Source: Ustulina deusta (lineage: Eukaryota > Ascomycota > Sordariomycetes > Xylariales > Xylariaceae). Taken from it: a stretch of DNA of 64,000 nucleotides. A model generated the notes under the pieces. The model saw nothing but the letters and a program-made list of their open reading frames with translations, was not told where the DNA came from and ran no database searches. Of the stretch, positions 51,601 to 64,000 are shown piece after piece. The stretch spans positions 1 through 64,000 of the forward strand of contig JAJNNX010000028.1 of NCBI GenBank assembly GCA_023159155.1. Reading direction: 5' to 3'. The translations under genes and the position numbers were made by a program. Each line of letters opens with the position of its first letter. The stretch's first letter is position 1.

Positions 51601-54422
51601 CGGTCGCGTTGAATCCTAATTCAATGTATTGCGCGTATACATATCGTCGCCTCAGGACGTATATGACGACAGCAATATCTATCAGTACTGGATCTAGAGC
51701 AGTCTCTGGGAGGAGATAATTTGTGCTCTCACTTTGAAACATAGTCTAGACAAGGCTTTACAACACTAAGTCTAATTCCGATCCCCCCGTAGCACCCTGG
51801 ATCCTTTTCCTTGGTCTCGTCAACATGATAACCGGAACTTTTGACTGTCCAATAACGGCATTGCTTTCTACCTTTGGGTAATAGGTATACACTAGTACTC
51901 AGACGAAAGCGGATATTGCGTTGAATCGGATTCTACAGAACTCGTGCGCCCTCTACGCCCTGCATATGTTTGCGAGAGAACGAGGGATCCGTCGGAACTT
52001 TGTAAAAGTTCCTTGTCCCTATCAGGTTGGCCCCGCCGTAATTACCTCCACCACACGTGCACTAGACACTTGTTTAGCTCAGGTGCCTCGAGCTTGGCGA
52101 CATTTTTGGAAATGAAGTTGCACTAAGACGTGCAAGCTAGACTTGTTTAGGAGTTCCAACTCATGTTACATATGTGAAGAAAGCATTATTGGTAACTTGA
52201 AGTACCCTATGGCTATGGTTAACTACCTACTCAAAACCCGTTGCGTATTTTTGGTAGTATAGAAGTACTTAAGCTTTCATCAGCTGCAATGTACGTAGTA
52301 AGTTATGTATAGACATCCAAGATGTGCCGAGGTTCATCGCGCTACAGAACATCTAACGCGAGCGCAGGGTTTATACTACACTAGTATAGTTGGTATAACA
52401 AGGCAACATCTTCTTGTATCAAACAGGCATAGTTTTGACCCTGGCCGTGAAGATAAAGAGGCAGGACCGGGGGGTACGATTACCTCCAGGATACCGCATC
52501 ACATATTAAAAAAAAACATACAAAGCTACGGATGTGTGCTGTACCTAGGACACTTCTTGTCAGCTCGCATTGCATCCATCGGCTCGTTACTTCCGATATC
52601 AAAATTCGTCATGAGACCAGGATTGAAACTTCTTGTTTCCGGGGTATAATCTTTTCCATATCATGACATTGTCTACTCCAAGAAATCAAAATGCAAGGGT
52701 GCCAAAGCCAAGGTATAACTAAGCTGACAGGCCTAACACAGCATACACTCCGCCAACCAGAGTACCAAGTGCTTCAGCTCAAGCAAGTATATGGTGTCAT
52801 ACTCAAGGCAACCTTGTTCCAGCCGTATCTAATTGCAACACCGAGGACTTTTGCAAATAGCCAATAACTAACAGCAAAGTGACTGCGAAACACTAGTACC
52901 TAGGTGTGTAGTAAGTCTAAAACAGCAAGCATCGACGTCCTGGGTGCCTCAACGTGGTTAATTAGGGTTAGCTCTATAACAACGACAACGAAAGTAACCA
53001 TGGCGCTGGGGCGCACATTTCGCTTACCGCATAAACACGGCCAAAACTCCCGGTCGGGGAAGGGCTTCTCTGGGGATGAGTGAGATTTAAAACGAGCACA
53101 TATTCCTGGATTGATCTGCACCCAATCAGTCTGTTGTATTACACAGTAAGTAAGCTTAACCCCAAAAGCAGTACGATCATATACCTACCATGCACACGAC
53201 GAGTGGTTGAATTTTGATGAAGAGCGCGAAGATATTCAAAGGGATCGCGCCATCAAGACTACACAAAATATGGTGTTATCCAGCACATCGCATCATGTCA
53301 TGTCAAACAGTTTAACCTTTTCCTCTTCTTTTCGACTCGTTTTAGGGATGATAAAGTGCCGGTGGACCCAGAGACCCGGCACGCATGCGGCCCAAGCTTG
53401 TCAGCTCGTACACGTAATTCGCCAATGACACTCCAACACGCAGTCGACGGAACCGGATGGGGGTTTATGCATATGCATCTTCTCGTTTAATATGAGTGGC
53501 AAACTAAGCGCAGCTATATCGAAATGTTTGGAGTCATATCAAGACGTTTCATGAAGACTGCCTAGGTATTAGCCGTTGCATTCCCGTTGCATTCCATAAC
53601 ACAATTCCCGCACCTCAACAGCATCAAGTCCAAACATGATGGATAATTGGCGGTTGTTATACGTCGTTCGATCACAACCTAAACATCGAAGCGTTTCTAC
53701 GGGGATGTTGGGGGCAGATCGAGCTGTGTATTGAGTTGTTATGCACTTCAGTTCTAGCTGGAGATGCCAACACAAGTCGAAGCCTTTTAAAAAGGGCGGG
53801 GGTGGGGGAGTTGAGAGAGGTACCTAGCTCCAAGCAGTTCCAGCTCAGATATATATATAGATATGGACGAAGAAATCTTCACGTGTTAACATGCAGCGTG
53901 GCGTCATGGTTAGTTCTCAGTTGCACACATGGCATTGGATTGGTCTTTGGTGATGGTAGCGGCAGGTTCCATGCCCCCACAAGAGCTTTATCGCCCCCAA
54001 GTCATGTCAGTGTAAGTCAATGTCTACTGAAATTTAGCGGAATGGTACCTAAGAGACAGAATCGAGCGTCAAGCAATTACCTAAGGCGACCAAAAGGTCT
54101 CTCCACATTCTACCCAACCTGAGGGCTTGTCTTCAAAAGCAGCCAATCACGTATAAGTCAGTCGTAGCATAATGACATCAACACAGCGTCATCACAGACA
54201 CGACTTGAGGTAGCAACAAAGTGATCTTCGTCTTTCCGTCACCTTACTATCTACTTTAATATAACTTCAAACATTCACCTTTTCCCAGAAGGTCCTCCCG
54301 GTATCTCATCATTCAGCTTATCACCAATACATCAGAAACTCTTCACCCCTGAACCACATCATCAATCCGCTACTCGGTATTGTACATATTTCTGGCATAC
54401 CTCTAAACTCCTTGTAATCAAT
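48694..54422. other. Gene-poor accessory stretch
   Basis: About 5.7 kb without a supported gene. The longest frames (110-128 codons, for example 52,305-52,649 and 53,736-54,122) show no domain. A 22-G run lies at 50,273-50,294. Confidence 0.5.
50273..50330. repeat. G22 homopolymer followed by TAGTAGGGG repeats
   Basis: Twenty-two consecutive G followed by two imperfect copies of a tag/taactagtagggg unit. The run is an obvious quadruplex candidate and is also prone to sequencing error in length. Confidence 0.85.
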
Positions 54423-54877
54423 ATGTCATTCCTTTCAGAAGCAGCAGTCCGCCGCGTGGCTCTCACCTCCCGAGTTGTCTCGGTTCAGGCTCCCCGTCAA
54501 TTTAGCACGAGCATTGCCGCCCGCAAATCAATATCAGAGACCGCGAAAGACACATTAAAAACCGTTGACCGTAAGGTCTCGGACAGGCTTGTCGACGGCA
54601 TTAACATAGGTTGTACGTTCTTCGACACATGAAGAGACCCCGCTCCACCTTGTTAAATCCCCTCACGACCCAAGAACCATCCTCTCACTAACACATTATT
54701 CTTCTGATAGCAAAAGCTGCCGAAACAATAACGGGCAAGGCCACCGAAGCCAGTTACAAAGCCGCTGGCACCGCCGAGGAGATCCGAAGCAAGATGAAGG
54801 CCGAATCTGAGGAGCTTACGGGCAAGGCCAAGGGGGCTGCAAAGGAGGCCGAGGGGAAGATGAAAAGCACCCTGTAA
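54423..54877 (+). CDS. Small LEA-like mitochondrial protein
   Basis: Model: join(54423..54612, 54713-adjacent acceptor with exon 54711..54877), 118 residues, one 98 bp intron with a GTACGT donor, ctaacac branch site and gatag acceptor. The N-terminus (SEAAVRRVALTSRVV then RQFSTSIAARKS) is a mitochondrial-type presequence. The remainder is made of alanine/lysine/glutamate-rich repeats such as KAAETITGKATEASYKAAGT and GKAKGAAKEAEGKM, the composition of group 3 LEA-like proteins, which protect membranes and proteins during drying or stress. The frame is intact. A GTTGTA donor three bases earlier is the alternative and changes one residue. Confidence 0.75.
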
Positions 54878-55160
54878 GAAAGCGGCTCTATCACCAGTGT
54901 ATACTATGGGAGGCGAATGATCCAGCAGCAAGGTATCACCGGGGTTTTTACGGACATTCATGGAGGCTCACAATGCCTGCTACCTCAAAAAACTGCTCCG
55001 TGTAAAGTTATCACGTAACCGTCGTTACACAATAATTATCTCCTACCCATTCTTGCTTATACCGTGACGTATAACGGGAGTTAGTAGTGTTCTATTGTTG
55101 TAACTTTATACACCCAACCCAAAGCTCAACCACGACAAGCCCGAATGATTAGACCTTTCA

Positions 55161-55169
<9 letters not shown>

Positions 55170-55191
<22 letters not shown>

Positions 55192-55193
55192 TA
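55170..55193. repeat. (TA)12 microsatellite
   Basis: Twelve TA units directly after a 10-A run. Confidence 0.9.
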
Positions 55194-58100
55194 AGATTCT
55201 GGATGCTCAGGGTCAGTTCTTTCCTGGTATCCAGATCTGGGAACCAGTTTCTATGTTAGGCATAGGTATATGGTCTGGCTATAGAACATCCGACGTCACG
55301 CCCCTCTCCCATATGCCGCCTACTCCCGTTTCCATCCATTATATATACGATAACATCCTCAAAGCCCTCCCTCCCCGGCTGGGACGTCATCAGATGTAAG
55401 TTTCATCAATCGCTGCGCCTTGCTCCCCCCTGCACGAAGATAGAACGAACAGTTCGGAACTAGGGCCTCACCCGTGGCCGAGGCAGGAACACTTTACGTT
55501 GTCACATGAAATTTCAACTCCATCCCGAATTTCGTGATGCGATGTCTCCAGTTACGACGTTAGGGTCAGTGGAATCGCATCAGATCATTACCCAGACGGA
55601 CCCCGATGGTTCTTGCAGAGGGTGGGAAGCGAAAGACAGCACGCACTGAGCTTGTGCAGAAGATCGGACTCTTAAAATGGCGATGGCGATGGCAGACGAA
55701 GCGAAGAATGAATGAATTACAAGGGTGAAAACGAGGCTGTACGGGCCGCCTCTTCGAAGAGTAATGAAGCGGCATGGTTGGCCATATATCCTACGCCTGC
55801 AGGAGGTCAAGGTCAAGCGTAGAAACGTTGGAAGAATGAATGCTTCTCCGTGAGGCTATAGATGGTACGTCAACAAACCTGAATCGTTCTACAGATAACC
55901 GTGACTTTTTGCTACCTTTTAAAATGACTGGGAAAGGACAAAGGGCTGAGCAAGGAATGGGCAAATGGGCAACTGGAGAAATATTCTAAGATAGAGGCTC
56001 CGCATACGAAGTGTAATTCAACCTCCTCTACGATCCGCGTAATACAAAGAGTTTTGGTAGTAAGATATACAGTGTAGTGGCAGTGATCTAAAAGAACTTT
56101 GGGTATGTCGACATTATTCGTGACCTAACTTGAAGACCGCGACCAGGTTATCGCGAGGACAGGCCTTTCATGTCTTATTGACGCCTTTGGTTCAATGTCA
56201 TCTCAGCTCAAGATATCTCTGTATATCTCTGTCTCTGAGGCAAAGCCCCACGTTAGAAGTAATGTTATAAAGTCGAAGTACTGACCAGCAAAGCCGTTGT
56301 CGTTCTGCGAGGAAGAAGGAAAGTAGAACTAATATTCAATTTGCTATTATTAATACCTCCGTCATCAACGAAATCTCCAATGTGCGCCAATTCCCTGACA
56401 CGCTGTACCGGAAACTCACTACACTACGAGCTACTCACGAAGCGAGGTGCTTGGAAGATAGGGGCTTCGCTATCCTTGTCGTAAGTGATTTAAACATGGC
56501 GGCGATATCTGCGACAAGGACCGAAGCACGAAACAAACCAGAAAGATTTCAATGAGAAGGTCTTCTCAAGAGACATTGCAAGTTGGTATGTATTCTGGGC
56601 CTAACAGAACTTTTGTGTGCCGAGTAAGGGACACTCAGATGACCATGTGATAACAACGACAATAGAAGCATAAGCGCCCGCCGTCGCGAACCGACCGCTT
56701 CAGAGCACAAGACGCATTCAACGCACGCCCAGGGTTTCGGCAACGACCGTGTATAACCCAACCCAACTCAACCCAACCCCAAACACCAAAACGCCGCCAT
56801 CGACGCGTGCCCGGCTTCGTGAGGGCGCACGACATGTCCCAGCACGCTTCCCACCCTATTGTATTTTGCGACTTCTTGAATACGCATCTCTGTTTCATCT
56901 ACAGGCCCGGCAGGCTCTCGTGCATGTGGCTCCCAGAACTCGATAGCGCGAGCAATGGGTAAAGTCATGGCAGATCGTTCCCCGTCACTCTTGTAAATGG
57001 GGGGAAAGGCGAAGCTCGATACCGGAATCGCCGTCTTGCATGGATAAATACGGTGCAAAGGGAAAAAGACGAGGGAAGCTGGAAATCTGGCAAGGTTTCA
57101 TGGTATTGATACCTTCAGATCTTTGCATGACGAATGATGGGAGAGCTACTACCCCCGGGCAGCGACTGAGGACTAGCTATGATCACGTCCATCTGATCGT
57201 CGCGTCTGTGCTTCGCTTACCAATGTAGGTATCTGCAATAATTCGAAGGATAAAGGGCGTAGGGGTCGTTGCCCTGTGCAAGCTAAGTTCCATGATGCTT
57301 TGGAACGAAAGACTGGGCACGTCATGGGGGTGAGAGCGGATAAAATCTAGCTCTAAGCTTCTTGTACGACCTTGTCATAATTGATGAATCGTTCCGGACG
57401 GACATTCTGACCCTGAGAGTAGGGTATTAGTTGGAGACTGGACAGTTGCGAAGAGGTCTTCGTTGCCATTCTAATGTGACTCACTCCCCCATACACGTAT
57501 ACTTGGACAGGAAAAACCACGAGTGCCTCTCCTACACCTTACAGAGTAACACGAATCTTCTTAGCTCTCATATATCGACAATGAATAAGATGGTACTTTT
57601 GATATCAACGTGTGAGATACTTACTTGCTTCAGAGAGCTGTTTGGGAATGGACACGACTCCAAATTTGTTCTATTCTCATGGTACAATATCAAGGCGCGT
57701 CTGACGGTGAGACGTGCTAACAGGAGTCGATTAATCTAGGTGAATGGATCCCTACGCGGAACTACTGCTTCGGCCTCGATGCTTGATCGACAGCTCACTT
57801 GTGATGAGGGAAAAAAAAATTTGAACCCCCACTTCAAGAGGCACTAGTGAATAAAACCCAGTCGTAGATTGATACTCCCCTGGTGGCGCTTGAGTTTCTG
57901 TGTTCTCCTAGTTTCATGTGTTTTCAGCTGGCTCGAAGGATCACATCATGTGCAGCCGTTCGGTCAGCTATGAGCCCGAGTCAATCGTCGCCTTCTCTCA
58001 TGACTTGTTCATCATCGCATGAATGAGTATATTACCACATACAGCTTCTTGATGGCAGAAGCCACCGTACATTACCGGGGACCGAACGAGCTGGGTTTCC

Positions 58101-58599
58101 GAGTCCGGCGATGACTATGAACATCGCACCTGGTTTCGCCGAAACGCTGTAAATACGCTCAAGAAATGTGTGTAGACTTCTTGACCGTCTTTTTAACCCA
58201 TATCGGATATGATGTCATGATCCATATTAGTGTAATGGGTAAATAGAAATGGGATGTGGTTGTGCGCAGTTTCTTAGTTCTCATTCGCTAATGTCAGCAT
58301 CAAGTAGGGCTGAATAATGGACTCATATGTTTGGCGAAGAAGAAGTACGCTCAGTCGGCATACCGATACAATAGTACCTGCATGGCTTTCTTGGAGAAAG
58401 GTAGGCACCGCTTCGCGTTCCGTATCTGGAGGCTGAAAAAGATAAGAAATATGTAGGCCACCTACAATGGCCATGCAAAGTCCCTACATTGGTTCGGTCT
58501 AGCCCAAGTTAGGTATGGTCGCAACTAATTTGGTATGGTTGAGTGCACGCCAAGGATTACAGTCAGTACTGAAAATTCTAGAGATAACTCTTCTCGAGC

Positions 58600-58680
58600 T
58601 ATTAAAACTTCATAGCATATTTATATAATTGTTTAAATATTTTTATTTTTGTATATTAAAAAAGCTAGAGTAACTTAGTT
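58600..58680. repeat. Short AT-rich islet
   Basis: About 80 bp of nearly pure A/T with aaaaaagctag-type text like that of the left RIP block, inside ordinary sequence; possibly a remnant of a RIP-hit repeat. Confidence 0.35.
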
Positions 58681-61600
58681 ATGAAGTGCACTATTTACAG
58701 GTTAAGGTTAATCTGAGCGAGTACTTATGTGTGAGGACCTGGCTATAGGAGGGGGTTTTCATGGCTTTTATGAGCTGGAAATGCAAGTGTTCAAGAGTGG
58801 CTTGGTTCAACCTCCAAGGATTACAAAAAAGTCCTAGGATTCTAGTGTAGGCGAACAGCACTTCGCTTCATGGGACTTGACTGGGTATGTGTATACTGTA
58901 TCGTCGTATTGGAGTGAGGACAGACACAAAATACTACCGTAGGAGTTGCTCATGAAGTGGTTATGCCCATCTAACGCGGAGCTGATATAATATTGATGAG
59001 ATGCCGCGAGGCATATTGCATACTGAGCCTTGCGTAGTCAGCTGCATGTGGGATTCACCTAAAATTTGATACACCGAGCAGCAAATCAAAGACCGCAATT
59101 TTGACCTGCCTATTATTGTACATTTTTTGCAGTCCCTGGATTTATTATCTGGACCTATTGTGATTGGGCTAAGGTGAAAGAAGGCAAGCTATACAGGACA
59201 GGTGAAGATCGCCAGTCCCTGATACACTAGAAGACACCCTTGTGCTGTCAACTATGTTGCAACCAAGACAGGTATAGCTACCTCGCCACCTCGCTTGGAT
59301 TACTGGAAACGTGATCTGAAGTACTTACTGGTATAATTACAATAATTTTTTTCTTCTGCTTTCTTCCTTCTAGGCAAGGCCAGAGATCTTGGTTCGCTCA
59401 GAATCTTAGAATCTTAGTTGTATCCCTTAGATTAGCGAAAAGAGCTTGTGGGGTTAAAGGTCTCTCGAAGGCCGTACCCTACCTATTCTATTAATGACAC
59501 CGTTAATATTCGTAATTTATCTGATATGTACACTATGATATCTCTGATCCTATGTTGCCAAGAAGACAACTGGTTGTATGATTGGCTGTTTGCATAGTGT
59601 CGGAGATCCTGTTTCGGGACCTGTCATGGTCTAGGTATCTCGAGCGTTGAATTATGTCCCAGTTTGTGCTCAGGTTCATGTGAAGAGACGCTCTTTATAT
59701 TGAATAACCCTGGGTTAGACGGTTTCTACATTCTAGAATTGTGCGTCTCTAATTATCTACATATTAACAGTCAGCATACTCAATACCATCTACACACGTT
59801 TCGTTGTCCTCTCGCCAGCTTCGGACCAACCCTAAGCAGGCTCCTTCTAGAGAAGGAATAGGCTATAAGAGTACTGGCACGCATCGTGACGATCTGTATA
59901 CTGACATGATCCTACATTAGGATAGAAACAGATAGATCACAACACTGTGGAGCAGTTCTTTCATGTCGATGGTTCTTGGCACTCCCACGACGAGAATCAG
60001 GGTCTTGGGAGCAAACAGAGCGAGTCATATCATTACACTACAACCCAAGCTGAAGCCTGAGCAAAAATTCAGTTCGTTAAGTTGTGCACTACATCAGCAC
60101 ATACCTATACTATATATAGTAGTGTGCAGATTATAGGTACACTACTTGAACAAAGTCAGTTCCACAGTCCACTACTCTCAGCCCAATTTCTTAGGAAATA
60201 CTGTCAGGAGGACAGAAGCGAAAAGGAAATAGGGGTTTCTGAAAGGGCTGATTGCCTCCCATCCTACACTATACACCAAGTCAATGCGAGCCAAGATGCC
60301 AAGAAGACCGGGAAGCCGAGCGGACGCTTGGCATCAAGGAGCAGAATGGCCGTGATAACCGAAACAATGAGTGCCGTTCTACCCAGTGTCACAAGTTTGT
60401 CGGCGTGGCAGGCATGGCAGGGAGTCGGTTAGGGATGTGGTTGTTTATCAACCATCACCAGTTGCAGACTGGGACGGCCACAATTACACGCGTATCCATA
60501 TCCATCAGTAGTTGCGCGCATACCAAACTAGTAGCGCAGGTTTTCTTCCTATTTTTTTCTTCGTCTTTTTCTTCAGCCTGCCTATGTAATATAAGTGAAA
60601 AAAGAGTTAGCACGATGGAACTAGTGTACACTATGGTAGGTCTGACCAGAAGGCTGGAAATAGGCTCCAAATCACGCTAGGTAGTCGCTAGTATCGGCTG
60701 AACACAATGATGGAGATGTGATACCTAAAAGTGAGGGATAGCCTTGACCTTAGCGTACCAGCAGCACACATAGCATACTGTACATCCTTACTGGACTCAC
60801 CGTTGATTGGACAGGGGTATGCCTCTGTTCCCGAGCCGGGTCGATTGTCACATTCCACTACCTACACTAAGCACGGTTGCGGTAGTACAGGCACACGACT
60901 CCCACCGCATCGTTTTCCTTTTTTTCCCTTCTTTTTCGTCGTTGTCGTCTTGGTAGGTCGGTACCCAAGATAGTCGTCTCCTGGAACGGCAGCCAGTCTT
61001 GTACAACATACAAGCATGCACACGATAACAAGAATTCTCACCGTGCGGAATATACATATAGTATTGGCCAGAGAGGAGAAGTACAGATCCCGGGGTTCGA
61101 GAAGAATGCAAAACCGTTACTCGCTGACCAAATGCTACAAGGTATACTCACAGATGGATGACTACCTACCTATACTGTGCAGTTTACGTGTAAGTGTGTA
61201 AGTGCGTACGTACACTGCTCACTTTTCCTTTGTCGTTCAGCCTCTTTCGGCATGGTCTGCGACACCTTGCTGGGTAAACTGTTTAACGAGCAGATCTGGG
61301 GTTCCTTGTTTCTTGGGAAGGCCGATCGATTGATTGGCCAGCGCGGGCTTGCATCCCTGTACATGGGCCCCGCTCAGCGGAGGAAGAGACTGGGTAGTGC
61401 GAGACTACACTAGGCCTGCACTGCACTAAAGCCCGCCGGACATGCGCTGGAAACAAAGGCAAGGAGACGACGAGGTCGACGAGTCCCCAGTAGCGCCCCT
61501 TTTCGGCCGCTATTATGCCTTGCGATCGTCACCTGTAGTGTACATGGGCAATTAAGTTGCGAGGTAATGTAATGACGGCAATAATAACTGATGGTGCCAC

Positions 61601-62477
61601 TGCCTAACCTCCACAGTCACTAACCCGCCTTAGGGCCCTGTCTTAGTGTGTTACTATAGACCAACTACACTCCGCTACCTACCTCTCCCGACCTGCCTAC
61701 TGTAGTGTATCCTTATCCAGCCATGGCCTCTTCGCCTCGCCCCCCCTCCAAGGCTCTTCTTAACTCCAGGTTCCGTCCCCTCTTGGAGATCGCCTGTCTT
61801 CTGTCTCTGCTCTGTCTCCCGTCTCTGTTTCAATTCGTCTGCCAGAGCCGTCTGTTCCGACAGAAGCTGGTCGTTTGATCACCGGCCACCGACCATCGCT
61901 TAATTCCACCTCTACCTGAACAACCGTTTCCGGTCTATTTTTGTTCGCTGTCCATTATCCATTGTCCATTGTCCATTCTTGTTATTTATATACATACGTT
62001 CAATACAAACACCATTGTCTATATCGCCCTCCTCGTGCACCCTACCCTTATTATTATTATTATTTTCTTATCCGCCCGTGCGGTCTGTCGCTCTCTTGAC
62101 CTCCAAACAAACAGATTGTCCAACCCGGCCGCCCGCGGACCTCTAATATACGCCCGTCTGTCTCTACGTCTGCACACTGTTTCTCTCGGCTCGCATTTGC
62201 CGATTCCCGCGCCCTGCGTGTCCATAGTGCGCCTTGTGCGACGCCGTCCCTCAACACGAAACGCCCACTGGCGGTCTCATAAACCCGTTGTCGCAATCTT
62301 CGGCTCAGCTCAGCTCGAGACGGACACCATCTGTGTTGCCTGCCAGACTCCGAGCCGGTGCACTACCTCGCTGTCGAACAAACCGGGCCTTGTCTTTCCC
62401 CTCTGCAAAAACAAACCCTCCGTCTCTCTCAAGGCATGATACCACGACACGAAACCAACTGCGAATAGTACGACAAG

Positions 62478-64000
62478 ATGGCGATCGGCAAGGAGGGGAA
62501 CGTCAAATGGGTTGATGTAAGTGGATATTGTCTCAGCCGTCTGTCTCTTCAACCGCGCTCTGGAACGGGATGGAATGGAAGCATGGCGACAACGAGTCGG
62601 TTCTTAATTAGCTTGGGCAACCACCTCGTACTTGCTTAGCGTTCCTCGCCCCGGCGGCCACTCCGCTCGTTGCATCTGGCTATGATAGTCGTCGGGCTGC
62701 AATGTTCTTGTCGAGTCTGGATAGCCGTGAAGCATCCTCGGTGTCTGTCGAGCCGAAGTGGGTTCTGGGCGGCGAAGCCTCCATCGTCATTGTTTTGCCA
62801 CCTACGAATTGCCGGTGCCAGCCCGATCATCAGCCGGCCAAGTCAATTGCTCGTTCGATGTTCTCGATAGCTAACCACCTCGATTTCCACAGGGCCTGAG
62901 AGGTCTCGCCTCATCACTTGTCGTCTTAACGCACATCGCGCGAGCTTTCGATGGCGATCTTTTCCTTCCTGCCTCATCTGCCGAGGCCGCTCCGCGTGTG
63001 CTGCAGCTGCCTTTTCTCCGAATCCTCGTCCAAGGCCGTATCGGTGTGACCATCTTCTCTTTCGTCACGGGCTATGTATGCGCCCTGAAGCCTATCAAGC
63101 TCTACCGACAAAACAACCAAGATTCCGCCTTCAACGCTGTGGCCAAATCCGCCCTCAGCCGTGTTCCTCGATTGATTATCCCGTGCTCGCTCGCCACCGT
63201 CATTATCTGGGTCATGGCGCAGCTGGGCATGTTCCTTGTGGGCAAGTCGAGTGATTGCTGGTGGTGCGGTAAGACCGCTCCGGACCGCATGCACAACATC
63301 TTCTCCTCCATCAACCACCTGATCTTCAATATCATCAATACCTGGACCCACGGCGCCAATGCATATGACGGGAACCAGTGGACTCTGCTGCCACTCTTGA
63401 AGGGAAGTATGCAGGTCTATACCTTCATTGTCGCAACAGCCTACTTGCAGCCGCGCTATCGAATGATTGCCAGCCTGATTGTCTACTTCTACTTCTACAT
63501 CGGCGGCGATGGTAAGTTATCCCCATGCAGGAATCCTTCCAGGGCTGAGCCACAGCAACAAAGCATTCGCTAACCTCATTCAGCTGCTTTTGGTATGCAA
63601 TTTTTCTGGGGGGTTTTCATGTGTGATGTACAGAATCATCCTTCAGCAAACGAATTCCTCGTCAGGCGGCCGAGAATTTCGCGCGTTCTGGCTATCATCT
63701 TCTTAACCCTCGGTCTCTACGTTGCCTCATACCCCGAAGGACATCCTGAATGGTCCACCTGGTCTCGATGGCAGTACAATGTCTTGGTTCACATCGTCCC
63801 AAAAGGTGGTGAGATCCCCCGGTACGGCTCGGGTATCGGCTTGCAATTGATCACGCTTGGATTGCATTTCATGCCTGCTATCCGAGAATTCTTGTCATCC
63901 AAGTACCTCTTGTGGCTTGGAAAGCAGTCTTTTGCGGTTTACCTGCTCCACGGCCCCCTCCTTCGTAGCGTTCTTTGCTGGATGGTATACGGAATCTACG
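62478..64000 (+). CDS. Acyltransferase-3 family membrane protein (partial, 3' end off the window)
   Basis: Integral-membrane O-acyltransferase of the PF01757 (OafA/NodX-like) family, which acylates sugars or small molecules at a membrane. Model: join(62478..62516, 62893..63511, 63584..>64000), 358 residues visible. Exon 1 is short (MAIGKEGNVKWVD), followed by a long 376 bp intron; intron 2 is 72 bp. The family start motif reads VDGLRGLASSLVVLTH across the first junction, with the conserved arginine and histidine. Further family-like text: GRIGVTIFSFVTGYV, RVPRLIIPCSLATVI, LIVYFYFYIGGD and LWLGKQSFAVYLLHGPLL (the last helix usually holds a conserved YLxH). Several hydrophobic helices are evident. 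Substrate unknown. Confidence 0.88.

Larger units (their letters stand above)
54878..62477. other. Gene-poor accessory stretch
   Basis: About 7.6 kb with no supported gene. Short frames (for example 96 codons on the minus strand at 56,768-57,058 and 142 codons at 60,252-60,680) lack domains. The last 700 bp (61,700-62,470) is CT-rich, the typical promoter and leader of the acyltransferase gene to the right. Confidence 0.5.

Noticed and set aside
56768..57058. 96-codon minus-strand frame with charged protein-like text
   Set aside because: No domain, promoter or splice context; plausible by chance.
61969..62439. 156-codon plus-strand frame before the acyltransferase
   Set aside because: Lies in the CT-rich leader; basic, low-complexity translation without a domain.

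Overview
The window reads as nuclear DNA of a filamentous ascomycete (Pezizomycotina, most likely a Sordariomycete). The evidence is short spliceosomal introns of about 50-160 bp with GTRAGT-like donors and CTAAC-like branch points, fungal-type housekeeping proteins, TACC/GGTA microsatellite clusters near promoters, and a 9.8 kb AT-rich block with the signature of repeat-induced point mutation (RIP). No telomere repeat, rRNA, tRNA or CRISPR array was found. All calls come from reading the sequence; no database search was run.

Layout. Positions 1-9,790 are extremely AT-rich and carry a RIP-ruined Ty3/Gypsy retrotransposon whose reverse transcriptase (about 4,910-5,290) and integrase (about 6,670-7,480) are still legible through many stop codons. 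From 9,790 the composition becomes normal. Positions 10,000-14,800 are accessory: two small single-pass membrane proteins sharing a TATTTAAAT promoter element, a relic of a third, and a broken HET-domain (heterokaryon incompatibility) gene. Positions 15,168-36,557 hold the conserved core: ATM1 (mitochondrial ABC exporter), a DUF6590 protein with a suspicious in-frame TGA, a mitochondrial Prx5-type peroxiredoxin, an ariadne-type RBR ubiquitin ligase, EXO1, TMA16 (divergent from EXO1) and MAM33/p32. A secreted GH11 xylanase follows at 37,135-38,024, with possible xylanase-regulator boxes upstream. From 38.3 kb onward genes are sparse: a BAHD-type acyltransferase (47,086-48,693), a small LEA-like mitochondrial protein (54,423-54,877) and the 5' part of a membrane acyltransferase-3 gene running off the right end (62,478-64,000).

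How the genes relate. There is no single pathway. Four products look mitochondrial (ATM1, Prx5, MAM33, LEA-like), but they are scattered housekeeping genes and not a cluster. EXO1 and TMA16 share a bidirectional promoter region of 869 bp. MAM33 and the xylanase converge. Exon structures were derived by hand from reading-frame continuity and splice consensus, so the ORFs are spliced models and not single open frames.
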